From Ceratopteris richardii (lineage: Eukaryota; Streptophyta; Polypodiopsida; Polypodiales; Pteridaceae), in assembly GCA_020310875.1 (NCBI GenBank), contig CM035420.1, positions 188,763,880-188,827,879 of the forward strand: a stretch of DNA of 64,000 nt, in the 5' to 3' direction. The position numbers and the translations under genes were made by a program. Under the pieces are notes generated by a model that searched no databases, was not told the origin of the DNA, and was given only the letters and a program-made list of their open reading frames with translations. Below, one piece after another: positions 11,121-28,121 of the stretch (position 1 is its first letter; the number at the start of each line of letters is the position of its first letter).

Positions 11121-12540
11121 TGAGAATGATCTTCCAAATTACTAAGGAGATATTAATGCATTGTTAGCAAGATGAAAGTGTCTACTTACATTCCCCGAGC
11201 CACCAGAACATCCTTAAAACTTTTGAAGTTTTTGTTGATGAGGCCAACGAGACCGGGGTTCTTTAGGCAAGGAATCAATGCCCTCAAGGATTTCATGAAC
11301 AATAACAAGAGAATCATGAAAGTTCATAATATCTTGCAGAATGATAGAGGAGAAGAAATCCCAAGGAGACAATTGAAGTGATTAACAATGAATGTGCATT
11401 TATCCTCTGTTGAGGAGCAATCAAGCCCATTTCTCTCAATCATTTGTGGAGTATCTTCTTTGATATGTTTCTTCTTTAGAAGTCTACCCATTTCTTTAGT
11501 CGGTTTGTCAGCTTTGCTAGGCCACCACTCTTTAATGTAAATATGAAGCTTCTATCTTCCAATTTCTTCTTTGTATCTTTGCCTACTCATCACCTTGAGT
11601 GGGTCTTTATGTAGGTGGTATTTTCCTTTATTAACTTTTTTCTCAAGGTTGAAAAGTATTCTATAAAGAGTCTCCCTTCTAATTCTCCGATATTCACTAT
11701 TTCTTTCAAAGAGTGATAAAGATAGCATGGGTCTGATTAACTTGCAAAGACCAACTTTCAGACGGAGCAGAATGCATGTGGGAAACACATTTCTAGGTAA
11801 GAGAGATCTCTTGTTAAATTGATGGATACGAGAAAATTGTGGGGTTGGCATGAAAGTAGGGAGATTTCCTAACTTTCACAAATGGTTTAAACATTAACAC
11901 AATTGGGAAGTGATTTGACACAACTATGTCCATGCTTTGGGTGAGGGATGGGAGGCCCAAGTTGTCGGTGATGCTCTAGGAGGTATACCCCCTATCAAGT
12001 TTATCTTTGTGCAATTTCTCACTCATTTGGGATTTGACCAATAAAATTCCTGATTGTCTTTGACCGCCACCAAGTCGTGATTAAGCTTCTCCTAGTTCCA
12101 ACAACTTTTCTCCACTCCATAAATCAATCGACCCTAATGAGCCCATTTATGTGTGGATCTTTGGCCATGTTAAAATGGGCACAAAAGCAATGGAGAAGGG
12201 ATGCAATCCACCAAAGGATGCTACGTGAGGTAACCAAGAGAGATGAACATCGGATGTTCTTAAATCCAATTGCAGAGCCCCCACTACCCCTAGGATGATT
12301 GGTGGCGAGCCAAAAATGGAGAGAATATTTTCTTGAGTCTATAACAAACATCATCTCTATCAATCTTGACTTCCTAAACACAAATAAAATCTGGTTTAAT
12401 GCTCTTTTCCTGAAGCCATTGACCTAGCAAGTTTAAATCTTAGAAAGTTTCTAAACTTAGCAAAAACACCCCCATTGCATAGCATAAAAAAGTTCAGATC
12501 CTCTTTTTTTCTCTCATGAGGTCTGCAGGTTTGCTTCTCA
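11121..12540. other. Unassigned sequence
   Basis: Only short frames occur (for example 11172-11381 +, 11552-11851 -, 12077-12298 +). None shows a motif I recognise, and their codon use gives no sign of coding. The tract is probably decayed transposon or plain intergenic DNA. Confidence 0.4.
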
Positions 12541-12545
12541 CTATT

Positions 12546-16560
<4,015 letters not shown>

Positions 16561-16599
16561 TAAGGAGGATTCCTCAAGTGTTAACGAATATAGTAGGAG

Positions 16600-17302
16600 G
16601 CTAAACTAAGATGATAAGGTGGAGAAAGCAAGAAAATCAAGCCCCGAAGTATACTTCTGATTACAAGATCACCCATGTAGGGAAATAATACAGGAATATG
16701 AAACTCATACAAGAAGTCCCACATCCCGTGATTGATAGGTGGGGATAACAGTACTGGAGATAATACAAGAAATTCCACAACTAGGGACCATGGGTATGAA
16801 GCAAGATATCTTGGTTATAAGAACTCTCTTAATGGAAATGAACTAGGTGCAAGGAATAACTCGAAAAGATCTCATAGTTTGAGATTACAATAGTAAAAGA
16901 CAAGATGTTCGAGATAATAGATTAGACAAGACTAGAACAAGGAACAAGACTAGAACTAGAAATACAACTTGGAAAGTACTTACCTGGAGATTGGGACTCC
17001 TTGAGCTCCCAAGATTGACATTAGCAAGATTGAGGATGTATATGTCCAAGCCTTCCTTATATAGGTGTTGAAGGGTGGTTACAAATTGATCATGTCATTG
17101 ATGATGTCAACAAATTGAGACAAGACCTTCAAATATTAGAATCAAGCAAGTAGATTGTCAATCTTAGGGTTTTGGAATGTTTGAGATGTGACGGAAGCAT
17201 TAGTCTCTTAAATTTTTGAACCAATCATAAGATATATAAAGTCACATAGAATCTAAGGTTCAAGATGGTTTCTTTTGTGCCCATGACATCACCTCCCTCT
17301 CA
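16600..17302 (-). repeat. Probable LTR with polypurine tract on the minus strand, unknown gypsy-like family
   Basis: On the minus strand the purine tract GAGAGGGAGGTGA (about 17289-17302) is followed by TGTCATGGGCAC starting at 17288. That layout is a 3' polypurine tract and LTR start. A TATA box (CTATATAAGG, minus) lies at 17055-17064, about 225 bases into the LTR. The far end near 16.6 kb is a guess. The family differs from A-H. Confidence 0.45.
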
Positions 17303-17429
17303 AGCGAGTAGTTTGACTAGGGGTAGCTACCATATTCTATGGTGTGTACATAAGCACAAACTTAGGGACTTGTGATGAAAGAGACTATTCCTCTATCACC
17401 AACAAGTGCATATAGTGGGGATCACACAT

Positions 17430-18225
17430 TTAAATTATCAATCCTAGAAGTATCTTGAACCTAACCGAATGTATGAAGACATGCACTTGCACAATGGTCA
17501 ATGAAGTGAGATAGCTATTATGGAATGCAAATGAGTATTTCACACACATTCATCACTCTCACAGGTGGAAATGGTGTGGCGATACATGAAACAATAGTAA
17601 GTACAAAAATGAACTTTTCTCTCAACTCGGAACTTGGAATATGGTCAATAGTGGGTTCCTTCCGAAGCTCTCAATGAGCCGCATCCAATGGTCATACTCT
17701 TGTCTGATTCTGACAAATCTACTTCAAGATATGGGAAAAAATTAGAGTTATACAACTCACCTAGTTTCACCACACACCTCCTCACACCTCACACACACAT
17801 TACACACTCCAGAAAAGCAATGGATTGGGTAGAGATCACTTCCATGCACTCATTTCTAGCTACAAACACACATGCAAGCTCACAAGCAAGGATATGCAAG
17901 AGGAAGAAGAAGAAAATTCGAAAATCAGAGCTCTCTTACTCACCATGGGAAAAAGTCTTTACAAAGTGTCATCAAATGACTTATATACATGTGCCCTAAA
18001 AATGGTCCTTTCACACAAGAGACTGGAACTTTATTAGAGAAACCCCAATTTCCTACTATTTACAAGGATTATAATACACTGCTTGGGATCTATGCATCTA
18101 GAGGAATCCTCTAGTGCATTTACAAGGCTTTATGAGGTTTTCATAAGCATTTGAAGAAGAAAAATTGTGCCCATAATTTTGATAATTTTGGGGCACCTCT
18201 TTTGTGCTCCTTTTACTTTGCAACA
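17430..18225 (-). repeat. 3' LTR of element D, far end unresolved
   Basis: The LTR starts TGTTGCAAAG at 18225 (minus) after the purine tract AAAGGGGGGAGAG. A TATA box within CATGTATATAAGTCA (minus) lies at about 17980-17994, in the same setting as the TATA box of B. The 3' end could not be fixed; 17430 is an estimate from the LTR length of B. Confidence 0.5.
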
Positions 18226-18720
18226 CTCTCCCCCCTTTAGTCTCCGTTGTCCATTGACAGGCTTTGCTTCATGTCTTCGGTTGCTTTGTTGATTCGGGCT
18301 ACCACGCATGCATTCTTCGGCAAGCCTTGCATCGCTTTTAGACTGGCATTGCATTTTAAAGGTCGTGTTCTTGAATCTTCTTTTACATCCTTTGGGAACT
18401 GATGCATTCTCTTTAGCCTGTTTATTTCTTTTCAACACATGCACCTAGTGGATGAGGAAGTTGTGTGCAACCTCCCCTTGAAAGGTCCTAGTTGTTATAA
18501 TTCTTTGTTTCCACTCTTCGGAACTTGGTCCTTTGTTGTTGTAGCCTGATGCATGCCCCTGCAGGGCTTTGGGCAGAGGGTGATACTTTTTATTGCACAA
18601 TCTTTTGTTTTGATTTTCTTGTTCTTCTTCTTTTGCTAGGTTCTCCTGTCTCTGCTACCACACATCCCCCTCCTGAACTCTGTCATCCCTGACAGGCTTT
18701 GGATTTTGACGGGAGTACGT
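18226..18720 (-). repeat. Duplicated 3' stem-loop and polypurine region of element D
   Basis: The minus-strand block AAAGCCTGTCA-(A/G)-(T/G)GG-(A/T)-GAC followed by a purine tract occurs twice, near 18226-18265 and near 18670-18715. The upper copy keeps a CTGTC/GACAG stem with loop AGGGAT. The copy next to the LTR keeps only a 4-bp TGTC/GACA stem (18248-18259). About 420 bases lie between them, with a short basic frame of no recognised identity. Confidence 0.55.
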
Positions 18721-18926
18721 CTTGTATACCTTTTGCTATGTTTTGTTTAGCAGATTAGCTTCATGTATCATGAGTTGCTTCCACTGTTCGGACTTGACAC
18801 CATCGTGTGGTCATTGGTGATGGTTAGCAAAAGAGCTTAATTCATAAGCTACAAGTCTTGTATTGAGGTTAGCGGACATCTTGAGGAATATTTCTGAACG
18901 ATTTTAGAGAAACTATTCAAAAAGGC

Positions 18927-21031
18927 TTATTCAAAAGTTTGCATATATGTACTAGGCAAAAAAGTTATGCACGAGTAGTAGGCCATAATGGTTAGTCTGC
19001 TCGGCATGACAGAAAGATCAAATACCAAAATGTTTATTCCTTGATTGATGCCAATAAAGTTCAAAAATATATACTTTGCATGTTTGAATACTCTAAGTAT
19101 AGTGAGAATCATGCTGAGTATTTTGTTAGCGAGCTTGGTGGTGAGATGAAGAACTTTTGCATACCGAGATAACCAAAATTTGATTGTCCTGATCATGTAC
19201 TCTTCCATAGGCAAGTAATTATGTGGCAGGCTTGAGAGTAATGGAAAGTTGAGACATAGCTTATTTAGTTTACCTTGGCTTTGCAATTTGCAAAATTTTG
19301 GCCAATAACGTCAATGTGGCACAGGACAAAATGCTGGATTAACTTGTAATAAATATGGTGCATCCTGCCAGTGCACCCGCAATGTTGGATCTCTCTCCAA
19401 AAATTTTCTCTGCCATATGGGATCGGCAGCTTCGAAATCCTGTTGAGTATACAGAAAAGTGGTGGCCGTAAAATTCAATTGCTCCTCCGGATCCTTTCCT
19501 GCAATCATCTTGATGTATCTTCAAGTTTGTTCTTTCATGATTCCATATGGGAGGTTGAAGGGCTTCATTATTGCATCTAGATCTTTACTCTTGATTTGAG
19601 CCTCCTTCATGACTTTTACTACTTCATTTTCAAAAGTTTTGGTAAGGCGAGACACGAGTAGTGCTCGCTCTTTCTGACTTAGCTCTACAGTATATGGCAT
19701 TGGGTGATCATCATATTCTTCCATAGATGGCTCCTTTATTGGTGAATGAACGATTGGGGGAGAAAGAGGGCGTACCTCAGTCTTGTCAGTAGCCATCGTG
19801 GATGGTTGCACTACTGGTATCCCCAAGTTCTTGGTCTTGTCTATTTGGGCCGTGAGCTCTACTATGAGTTTATCTTTCTCTTCATGTTCCTGTTTGCTAG
19901 CCTTGAGCTCATCTTCAACTTTTGCCTTAGCTTCACATATAATTTTTACCTGATCAACATCCTCATTGCATTGCTCCATGTATTTATGTGCTGCTTCATT
20001 CCCTTTAAGCTCCCATGATTTGGCTTCTGCTTTACATGTGATCTCTATCTCGACTTGTTTTTCTTCTCTTCGGTAAGCTGCTCTTCCAATACTGACAAAT
20101 TGGCCTGTAACTCTTGTATGCATGTGTCAACATTTCTCTCCAATGGCTGATTCAATAGAATAGAGTTCATTAATTCTTTATTTCGTGTACTTAGATTATC
20201 GACTTCATCCATATATACTTTGATCTGAATTTCTAGTAGTTTGCTACGGTTGAGCATCTTGATTTTCTTGGCTTCATACATTGCCAGTTTCTTTTTCAGT
20301 GTCTTCACTTCATCTTGAAGCTCCGATACAGATGTAGTCGTTTTCTGTACTTTGTCTTTTAGCAATGCATTTTCTTGGACACGATTACATTCTTTTGTCT
20401 TTCTTGCCAAATCTTCTATTTTTTGAACAAGTTCTTTTTGAATGGCTATACTTTTGGCAGAAAGCTTCTCACTTAGGTTCTGGAATCGATTTCTTGCGTG
20501 AAACAATTCTGCCTTTTCCTTTTCCTTGTCCATCAAGAGGTTTTGAGTTGTTGTGGTAGTTTCTATCATGTTCCTTACTATCGGCTTTAGCTAGTTTACA
20601 TCTACATTCAACCAAGTTTTTTATATAATTGGCTCTTCTCCTATTTGCACATCTTTACCTTGTGCCACATGTAATGTTTCTTGGTGTGGTTGTCTGATAT
20701 GTAGGTGAATATGTGGATTGGCCTTCTCGATGGTGTTGGTGGTATCATTTATGGTTGGTTCCTGAAGAGGCATCTTATGAGAATCGACCACCACATCCAA
20801 GGGTGATGGTTCAGCCACAACTCGTATACGTAATACAGGTTCTTCCTCGTCTTGTATCTCGGTGATGTTTGGTTCCATTTTTGGATGTACCATAGTTCTG
20901 GGCTTTGGAAGTGATGATTCCTTGAGTGATATCCTTGTTTGCTCGTTCAATTGTATGATATGCTCTCCTTCCAAGGATGCTTCATTCAAAGGCTGAGTTT
21001 TTGCTCTTTGTTCATCCTCCTTTTCAGCCAA
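18927..21031 (-). pseudogene. Element D ORF3 (coiled-coil protein, broken)
   Basis: The minus-strand frame continues that of ORF2. It is interrupted by stops, including those near 20.6 kb, and changes frame once at about 20045-20123. The first part is rich in Pro, Glu and His. The middle (about 20570-19750) is a strong Lys/Glu/Leu coiled coil. The end aligns with B: WQDAPYLLQVNPAFCPV (about 19311-19370) against the matching block with NPAYCPV in B, and VFDLSVMP...MAYYSCITFLP (about 18930-19030) against LFDLSETP...MAYYSRIIFLG. These blocks show common descent with ORF3 of A, B and E. Function is unknown. Confidence 0.6.
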
Positions 21032-21175
21032 TTGCTAGACTTGGTTGAGTTCCTCCCATTCTTCTCCCATGTGATTGTCGATTTGGATATCAGTGTTAAG
21101 GGTGTCATGATCATGTGATGAATCACCATATGAACTAGAATCATCTAATCACAATTCTTCGCGGTATTGGTGGCC

Positions 21176-22252
21176 CTATACCGTAAGGTTGACTTGACCA
21201 CTCATGTGAACATCTGTGGCTTCTAATGCGATGGATAGATCCCTTCTTGTAACGGCTGGAGTTGCTATTAATGGCACCTTCGGAAGTTCATGTGTTCTTT
21301 TTGACTGAGGGGTTTGTGATAATTTATCCATCCGAGCTCGTTTAGCACCTTGCATAGTTGTTTTGGAGCTCGTACCAACTTCCTCCACAAGGGTTACACC
21401 CTTCCTTTTCTTTGGTACTATAGCAGCCTTCATGTATCTTGCCATTTCTGCGGTGGAGATCATAGGCCATAAGCAATCTTTCATGTTCAATGTTTGAGAT
21501 ATTAGCAGTGTCAAAGCCAAACTTCCATTTAAGAAATTTTTGTGACCCCAATGCTTTTTGGCTTCAAATATCCACTCCTGAATGTATGGTGTCATTTTGA
21601 TCTGATTCCCGACTTGCTTGACAACATGAGATAACAATTGTACTACAAATTTTTGCGGAGCTGTATATCTATGCATATTTGGAAAACAAAAGTGTTGATG
21701 TGCCAATTTGAATTCCTCTTCAATGTCTATTCTATTAATGTTGAAGAAAGTTCTTTTCTTGGCTTTATGGCATTCATCCTTCAGATTTGTAAGACCATCC
21801 AAGGTCCAGCCAAATGATGTCTTGATCAGCTCATCTGTGAATCGAATAGTTTGAGATTTTTCATTGCAATCTAACACCACTGCTTCAGGGATGGATGGCA
21901 TATCATGGGCAGTATGTAAAGTATTCATGAGTTGTGTGCATTGTTGAAAGTCTGGTTTGTAGATGGGGAGCTTCAAATATGCCTCATTTCTAGTTAGATT
22001 CCACACATTTACTACACTTGGCATATCGTCCAAGATTTTGAAATCTTGAGTCATCACTAGGAATTGATGTTCTTTGTACATGATCCTTATAGTGATGAGA
22101 AACAAATGCTCACTTGTGGGGTTGTCATCTCTGAACTAGTGTCCTCTTGCTTTGATAGCAGATCCCAGAGGAAACTCTAATACTTCAGCCTCATGTGTAG
22201 CTTCAGAATCATTGGATGCGTTCTTGGTAGCCTCAGAACTTGAGGAAGCCAC
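21176..22252 (-). pseudogene. Element D ORF2 (extra downstream protein, one internal stop)
   Basis: Read on the minus strand, an open frame starts right after TTCAATTACAG (22253-22263) and reads VASSSSEATKN. A TAG at 22136-22138 replaces the Trp of the HWF motif seen in A and B. Further on, HQHFCFPNMHRYTAPQKF and AKKHWGHKNFLNGSLALTLLI align with RFAFP...RFTMPPK and CCALTRI of A and with YFCFP...RYTMPHK and KKFMNGAQFLTKII of B. There is no initiator ATG at the 5' end, which fits a spliced message. The frame reaches a TAG at 21176-21178 and then stays in the frame of ORF3. The two were probably one protein. Confidence 0.65.
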
Positions 22253-23031
22253 CTGTAATTGAATTATTTAATGAATAGTATCAAATTTGACGTAAGTTGT
22301 CGTGGTGTGTCGATTGTTCGCTCCCTGTGTTTTGTCCCCACTCACAGAGTGTGTAAGGAACATAGTACCTGGTCTTTTCACTATATTTTTTCTTAAGCTA
22401 CAATGAAAACTAAAAGCATTAACGACATAGATGAAGCAATTGTGTTTATTTGTACATGGTGTCTCTTATTCCCAATGGGGGAAATGTGCTCACTTGTTAT
22501 TACAATGGTACTTTTGTGCCTAATGACTGGCCATGTAGTGTGGCCCTAGTATGCTCACTCGGAGTGCATAGGACTCATCATGAGTGTAAGAGGAATTTCC
22601 TACTCTGACCATTTGTGATGGTATTTCGGACTTAAAAATCCATATTTTTCTAACTTTGGTGCTTTGAAGGTCCTTTTGGATACTTCTTATGGGTGCTGAA
22701 AATTTCTGGTTTTACTATACTTTCACTCTCCTTTTGTGTCGATTTTCAGTCAAAGTTCCTACTTGTTCCCTTCGCGGCATCTGTTTCATGGGAGCGTCTT
22801 GTTTTCTAAATAGTTATCTGCGTTGCCTTTGATCTCTTCATAGATTTGATGGCTGCTCCTTGGCGATCTTGATAGCCGTCTTTGGTATCCATATTTATTC
22901 CTCGAGGTTTGAGCTACCTTCAGCACTTTTGGTATCTATACGTGCACTACATGAGTAGACTTATTTTTTATCAATGGTTCAGGTCAATGTCGCTTGGGAT
23001 TGAATTCCTTTTGATTCTCCTTTACTTGAAA
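22253..23031 (-). other. Non-coding spacer of element D
   Basis: This lies between the pol tail and ORF2. No frame of note was seen on either strand. Its end next to ORF2 is the splice-acceptor-like ATTCAATTACAG. It is longer than the A spacer (213 bp) and the B spacer (526 bp). Confidence 0.45.
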
Positions 23032-23355
23032 CTAGTAGATGTCTAATTGATCCTTGTGGACCCATATTTGTCTCATCCCTTTCCTCACAGTTGCATTCAT
23101 GTTTGGTCGTTGGTCTCTCAGTAGCTTATCCGTACTAAGATCCTTACTTGTTTTCTCCGATTGGCTAGGTAGAGATGAGGGGCTAAGTCGAGTGTCATGA
23201 GTAAGAAGAGTAGGGGTGTCTAGGTTTGAGACATGGGTGGACATTGGTGGATCAAGGTTCACCATTGGTGGAGAGTCACATGCAGACACACATTCAACAT
23301 TGTTATACTTCACATCAATCGTCTTTAGAGCCTTTTCATCTAATAGACTAAACAC
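23032..23355 (-). pseudogene. Element D pol tail with WVHK motif
   Basis: The minus-strand frame ends in KGMRQIWVHKDQLDIY and corresponds to the basic tail that follows the second protease domain in A, B and F, where WVPK, WVRK or WVWK recurs. Only one motif copy is visible. The protease-like domain itself is not recognisable upstream. Confidence 0.5.
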
Positions 23356-25626
23356 TTCTTTGTGTCCAATCTTTGCAGATATGTAGCCTAAGGCTAACTC
23401 GATTGTTACTTTGAATTCTTATATCCAGTTTGGAATCATTAAATTAATGAAAAAAATACTTTAAGGAGGTATTTTGCATCCTCCAAAACCCCCTTGCCAC
23501 TCTTTTTTGAAAAAAATTCAGGTGCTAATTTCAACAAATCTCCATTTTTGGGAGCAAGAAAAGAGGTAGTTTAAAAGGATTCTCGTGTAATAAGTTATAA
23601 ATACATGGATTATTGTATATGTATTATCATGGAGAATCATAAAATCCAAGAAGAAAGCCATTAGGAATGGATTAGAAGCTTGCTAAATTTTCCCATCTAA
23701 CTTCTTACAAGAAAGTAAAAATCTTGGTTTATGCCACTTTTGGGGAGCAAATAAGCATGCGAGAAGGCAGGATCTCAAAATAGGAAAATATGCCAAAGCA
23801 TCTTCATATATTACTATCTGAGATTATGGAGAGAAATATAGGATTGGCTTGTTGGAAAATTGCCCCTTGGCACTTGAAAAATCACGTTTCCACTCTTTTC
23901 TTGAGTACCTCCACCAATCCACTAGTTTGGCACATCATGCTTGTAGAGGCCATAACTTGGGCTAGAAAACTCATAATTTGATCCATTATGACTCATTAAG
24001 AAGAGCATAAGATTAGTTTAAACTTACGAAAAGAAAGTTTGGAAATTATGTATTTTTATAGCTTTGTAAAAGTCTTCAAAGTTTGAATAGTTTTCAACAA
24101 CTACCTTTCGGAAGCCATATCTTGCAAACTGGGAAGGCAATTGAACTAATTTCACTTTGAGGCACTTATGCTATATATTGTATTTTATGATTATTTGAAG
24201 TTCCTAAAGAAGTCTTTGCAAGTCTATAGATGGTACATGTGTACTTTTTGGCACATTTACATTACTTCTGGTAATCATTTGACCATGTTTGACGTTTTGG
24301 GAAGTGATCTGATAACTTCCAACACTTCAAAGCTTGTTTTGGGACCTGGTGAAAAAGTGCAAAGGTCTTGAAGCTCATTGAAAAGGTTTGGATGCATGCA
24401 ATTCCAACAACAAACCATTCAAGGGCAAATGGCTTATCTTTTTAAGCATCATGGTTTATGTTTTGGCATGTTCTTTATGTACATGCATGGATTGGAATGC
24501 ATACATGAATGTTGGTCATTGTTTTAATTTTAAAAGTATGGATCAATTTATTAGGAATACATTTTTTGATGGTTTGCAATAAAAATGATTGCAAGAAGTA
24601 CAACATTATGCAAGCAAGACGTGGTTGCTAGTGTTTTATGTTTTGGAGGTTATGGAGTTCATATATGAATATATGGCCTATATGCCATGGGATTTTCAAG
24701 CCCTACGCTATAGTGAATGGCCTACATGCCATTGGCCCACAAGGACCTATGTTTGATCCTATGGTTTGAATTTTTTGAACTCCATTTCCTCGGGGACATG
24801 GTGTCGAAATTTTTCCCACCTCATGGCGTTATATACACATTTACCTTTGTGTAAGAATTTTATGGCATAGTAACATGCCTTCTCTCCAAACATCAATAAG
24901 GCATAATCATGCATGTAAGCATGTACGTGATGGAATTAGGACCATCATGGCATAGATAAGGCAACTTTAGTAGAAATTGGATCCCTACATATAATCCTTA
25001 TGGATTTAGACCATAGGATTGCTAAGGGCAAGGAGATATACCTTCACCATTAGGAATGTGCAAAAGCAATCTTATAGGTTATTGGAAGTTGCATAGAGGC
25101 ATGGAGATACATTTATGATCATAGTGAAGTTTTAATTACCTTCAATAGGGTCTCATAGTATGATTAGGAGACTACGGGATATCATGAGGAATACCCAAAG
25201 GATGACTAGTTTTACTCATGAAAATCACTTAAGTAGTGAATCATTTATGCTAGACTACTAAGGAAACCAATTAAATGGGATAATAGAGATGAGTTTCATG
25301 AGAGAGCGTCGGCGGGTGCTAATCTGATTAGAGTGATGGTTTGGATGGCTATAGTCATGGCACTAGATCTATGACTTAGAGCATAGATTCATTCGTGAAT
25401 AATATTTGGGGTACCCAATATAAATATATATTTGTTAGGATCTAGAGAGAGGTAGTAGAACTGTTCTTGGTACCTAGGAACAAGTTATTTTGGAATAGAA
25501 ATGGTTATCTAGTATCACATGTTGACTAGAACCAAACTACACTAGTTCAAGGACAAGGGATTCATTAGAATCCACCTACATGAGTTGAGGATATGGGATT
25601 CATTTGACTCCACCTACATATTCCAT
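23356..25626. other. Unassigned sequence
   Basis: AT-rich DNA with frames of at most about 67 codons. None shows a domain or motif. Some CCATATGCCATGG-like wording recurs near 24680-24760, but no repeat unit could be defined. Confidence 0.4.
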
Positions 25627-25769
<143 letters not shown>

Positions 25770-25879
25770 AATATGCATTACCTAGATGAGTTGAAGACAA
25801 GGGATTCATTAGAATATACATTTGGTTTAGTGTAGGTATGACACCATGAATTGGAAGAAGGTTCCACTAGTATGTGTGA

Positions 25880-26097
25880 GAGGAGATGGTTGATACACTC
25901 CAAAGATGTGCCTAGTGCTACAAAAACCCACTCTACACCTGCCAAGATTGCTTCAGGGATGATACGTAGACACCTTGTCCTTGCTAAGTATGCATAAAAA
26001 CCATCCTAGTGCTTTGCAGCATCAATCTCAAATTGATTCATCAAGAGAGACTACTTGACACAAAACAAATGGAGTAAAACTTGCTATTTTTGGATGA
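25880..26097 (-). repeat. Copia LTR fragment (G/H family)
   Basis: Patches match the downstream end of the G LTR (41485-41700) in the same orientation: GATGGTTGATACACTCCAAAG against GATGGTGGATGCAATCCAAAG, and CTTGCTATTTTTGGA in both. It lacks the LTR ends and is diverged. Confidence 0.5.
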
Positions 26098-26700
26098 GTT
26101 TCACTCTGTCAATTAGGGAAGAACATGCTCAAAGGAGAAAGGATCTCTCTTCTATTTCAAAGAATAATTTAGCCACAGTAGTTCAACCACAAATGGAAGG
26201 GAAACAACACAAGAAAACGGCTATATCAAATAGACAAACAGAATCCAAGAAGAAAGTAGTTTCAGGCATGAAGCAGATCGGGGTACGAAAGGACAAGCAA
26301 TCAATCACATGAGTGCAGTCAAAATCATTACCAAAGAAGTAATAGAGAAAGCCAAGGAAACAAGTAGCAGAATAATAAAGATCTCTATCTCAAAGAGTAC
26401 TTCAAATTAGGGTACCAAAGCAGTCAATGAAGGCTTACCACAATAATGTACAAATTTGGTTGCCTAAGGAATTCATTGCAGCTCAACAAGGGAAATTACA
26501 AATGTGGGTACCCAAGGCCCTCCTACATGCACAAAGCCCTATGCTCTCTCTCACAAGAAAAATCTCAAAAAAGAAGTAAAGGAGAAGCAAGAGTCAAACA
26601 CAAGCACAAAGATCAAAAGCAGATCAACTCACTTCTGAAGAAATATTAAGAAGAGAAGCAACAAGGATATGGGTTTGGAAGAGAAAAGCACTAGTAGCAC
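26098..26700 (+). pseudogene. Element F: pol tail with repeated W-V-x-K motifs
   Basis: Several frames carry the basic tail seen after the second protease in A and B: KQIGVRKDKQ near 26270-26305, IWLPKEF and MWVPKAL near 26450-26530, and RIWVWKRKAL near 26665-26695. Frame changes and stops separate them. No protease, RT or integrase remains. The 3' LTR at 27731 probably closes the same element. Confidence 0.55.
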
Positions 26701-27697
26701 CCATTGAACCAAACAGCCAACCAGAGGGATAAAAAACTCAAGAAACCATCCAAACATGAAGCGACCAAAGGTGATCACTACATAGTTGAGCACTATTCTC
26801 AAATGGATCCCTATAAGGAGGATGATTTTTTTTAGTCAACCGTTGATTGATTGAATCAACTTCTACAAGTAAAACGAAAGCCTTGACATGCAAAAACCAT
26901 GTGATCCTTGCACAACCCTATTTTTGGCACCATTCAGGTCATGCATTTCTAGAGTATGCATTAATATAGGGCCACATTACACGGACGTGCATAGACACAT
27001 TTGAGAGTCCCAGGCACAAGAGCACACTTGTTTTGTGACATTGTTATTTAAAAAAAAAAGAAAAAAATGAGAGAGAAAAGAAGGACCAAGACTGTGTGCT
27101 CAAAGAAACTCATCTGAAAATCATCAACAAGAACATCCATCAACACAAGAAGAGATGCCAATGGTCAATCACCATGATTGGAGTACAACACGGAGAGAGG
27201 AACATCGACCGGCCATTCACCAGGGTAAGAATCCCCTACTTAGGAAACCTCTTCGTCAGCATACCCTTGAGCACTAAACTCAAGACCCAAAATTTTTTGC
27301 ACCATATGTTTTGAAATGCATTCCCCAAGTAAGCATTCATTATGGGTTACAAGTACTTGGCATGCAAACTATGAAACCCATGTTTGAAAGATCCAGAGGA
27401 ACTCAAGGTTATAACATCAGTACCTATGAAGCAACTCATAGTGGACAACTGCTCAAAGTCGACAATGACAACCTCTTCAAAGCAACTCACAATTTTTGGA
27501 AGATCACAAATACACCACAATGTTGGACGCCAAAGAAGAAGCACATACAAAAGGACTAAAACTTGCAAAGGCTAGTAGAAAAAAAATGAAAAACAAGACA
27601 ATAGACCCTTCTACATTTTGAAGAGCAACCGCTTTTGCTAGTACATGATGGACACTACCTCTCAAAGTAATACATGGAACAACCACTCCAACAAGGG
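26701..27697 (+). other. Element F remainder, no ORF2 or ORF3 recognised
   Basis: This lies between the pol tail and the polypurine tract. Frames reach only about 80 codons and show no block shared with ORF2 or ORF3. The ORF2-ORF3 module seems deleted or decayed beyond recognition. Confidence 0.4.
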
Positions 27698-27730
27698 TGT
27701 GTTAAGGATGACAGACTTGAGAGGGGGGAG
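27698..27730 (+). promoter_or_regulatory. Polypurine tract and degenerate stem-loop of element F
   Basis: GTGTTAAGGATGACAGAC keeps the right arm GACAGAC and a loop like AGGAT, but the left arm is damaged relative to A. CTTGAGAGGGGGGAG follows and leads directly into the LTR at 27731. Confidence 0.6.
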
Positions 27731-28121
27731 TGTTGGCATTCAAGGTCAAGCACAAGGCATGAGAACACGTCAAAGAAGTGGATTTTTAACTAGGCCGGAC
27801 ACTAGGTCTAGACAGGGCCAAAATTAGTAAAAAAAACTACAAAAAGAGCTAACTCATTTTTGGGGTTGGCTATTTAGAGAGTTGGCTTGTTAGAGAGTTA
27901 GCTTCTTAGTATTTTGTGAGAGATTTGAGTTTTGTAAGAGAATTCTTTGCAATAGAAAGCTTCCATTGTTCCTCTCTTTGCTCCGTGTGTGCGTGTGTGT
28001 GTGTATGTTTGTGTCCTTTCGCTCATGCACTTGTGTGTTCACTTGCTTATGGTCTTCATACCAATCCTCACGTCTCCACGGATTAACGAGTAAAGGAGGT
28101 GGTGCTTACGCTTGAACTACA
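27731..28121 (+). repeat. 3' LTR of element F (391 bp, A family, internally deleted)
   Basis: It starts TGTTGGCATTC and ends GAACTACA. The stretch TTTTTAACTAGGCCGGACACTAGGTCTAGACAGGG matches A near 9760-9790. The first part is much shorter than in A, and the TATA box has decayed to CTACAAAAAG. No primer binding site follows, so it is not evidently a 5' LTR. Confidence 0.75.

Larger units (their letters stand above)
17430..23355 (-). mobile_element. Element D: 3' portion of a diverged gypsy element
   Basis: In minus-strand order it holds the pol tail (23355-23032), ORF2 (22252-21176), ORF3 (21031-18927), a duplicated polypurine region, and the LTR from 18225 downward. It belongs to the same superfamily as A and B, judged by the ORF2 and ORF3 blocks and by the LTR TATA context (TGTATATAAGTCA, also in B). 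RT and integrase are absent, so it is truncated at its 5' side near 23.36 kb. Confidence 0.7.
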
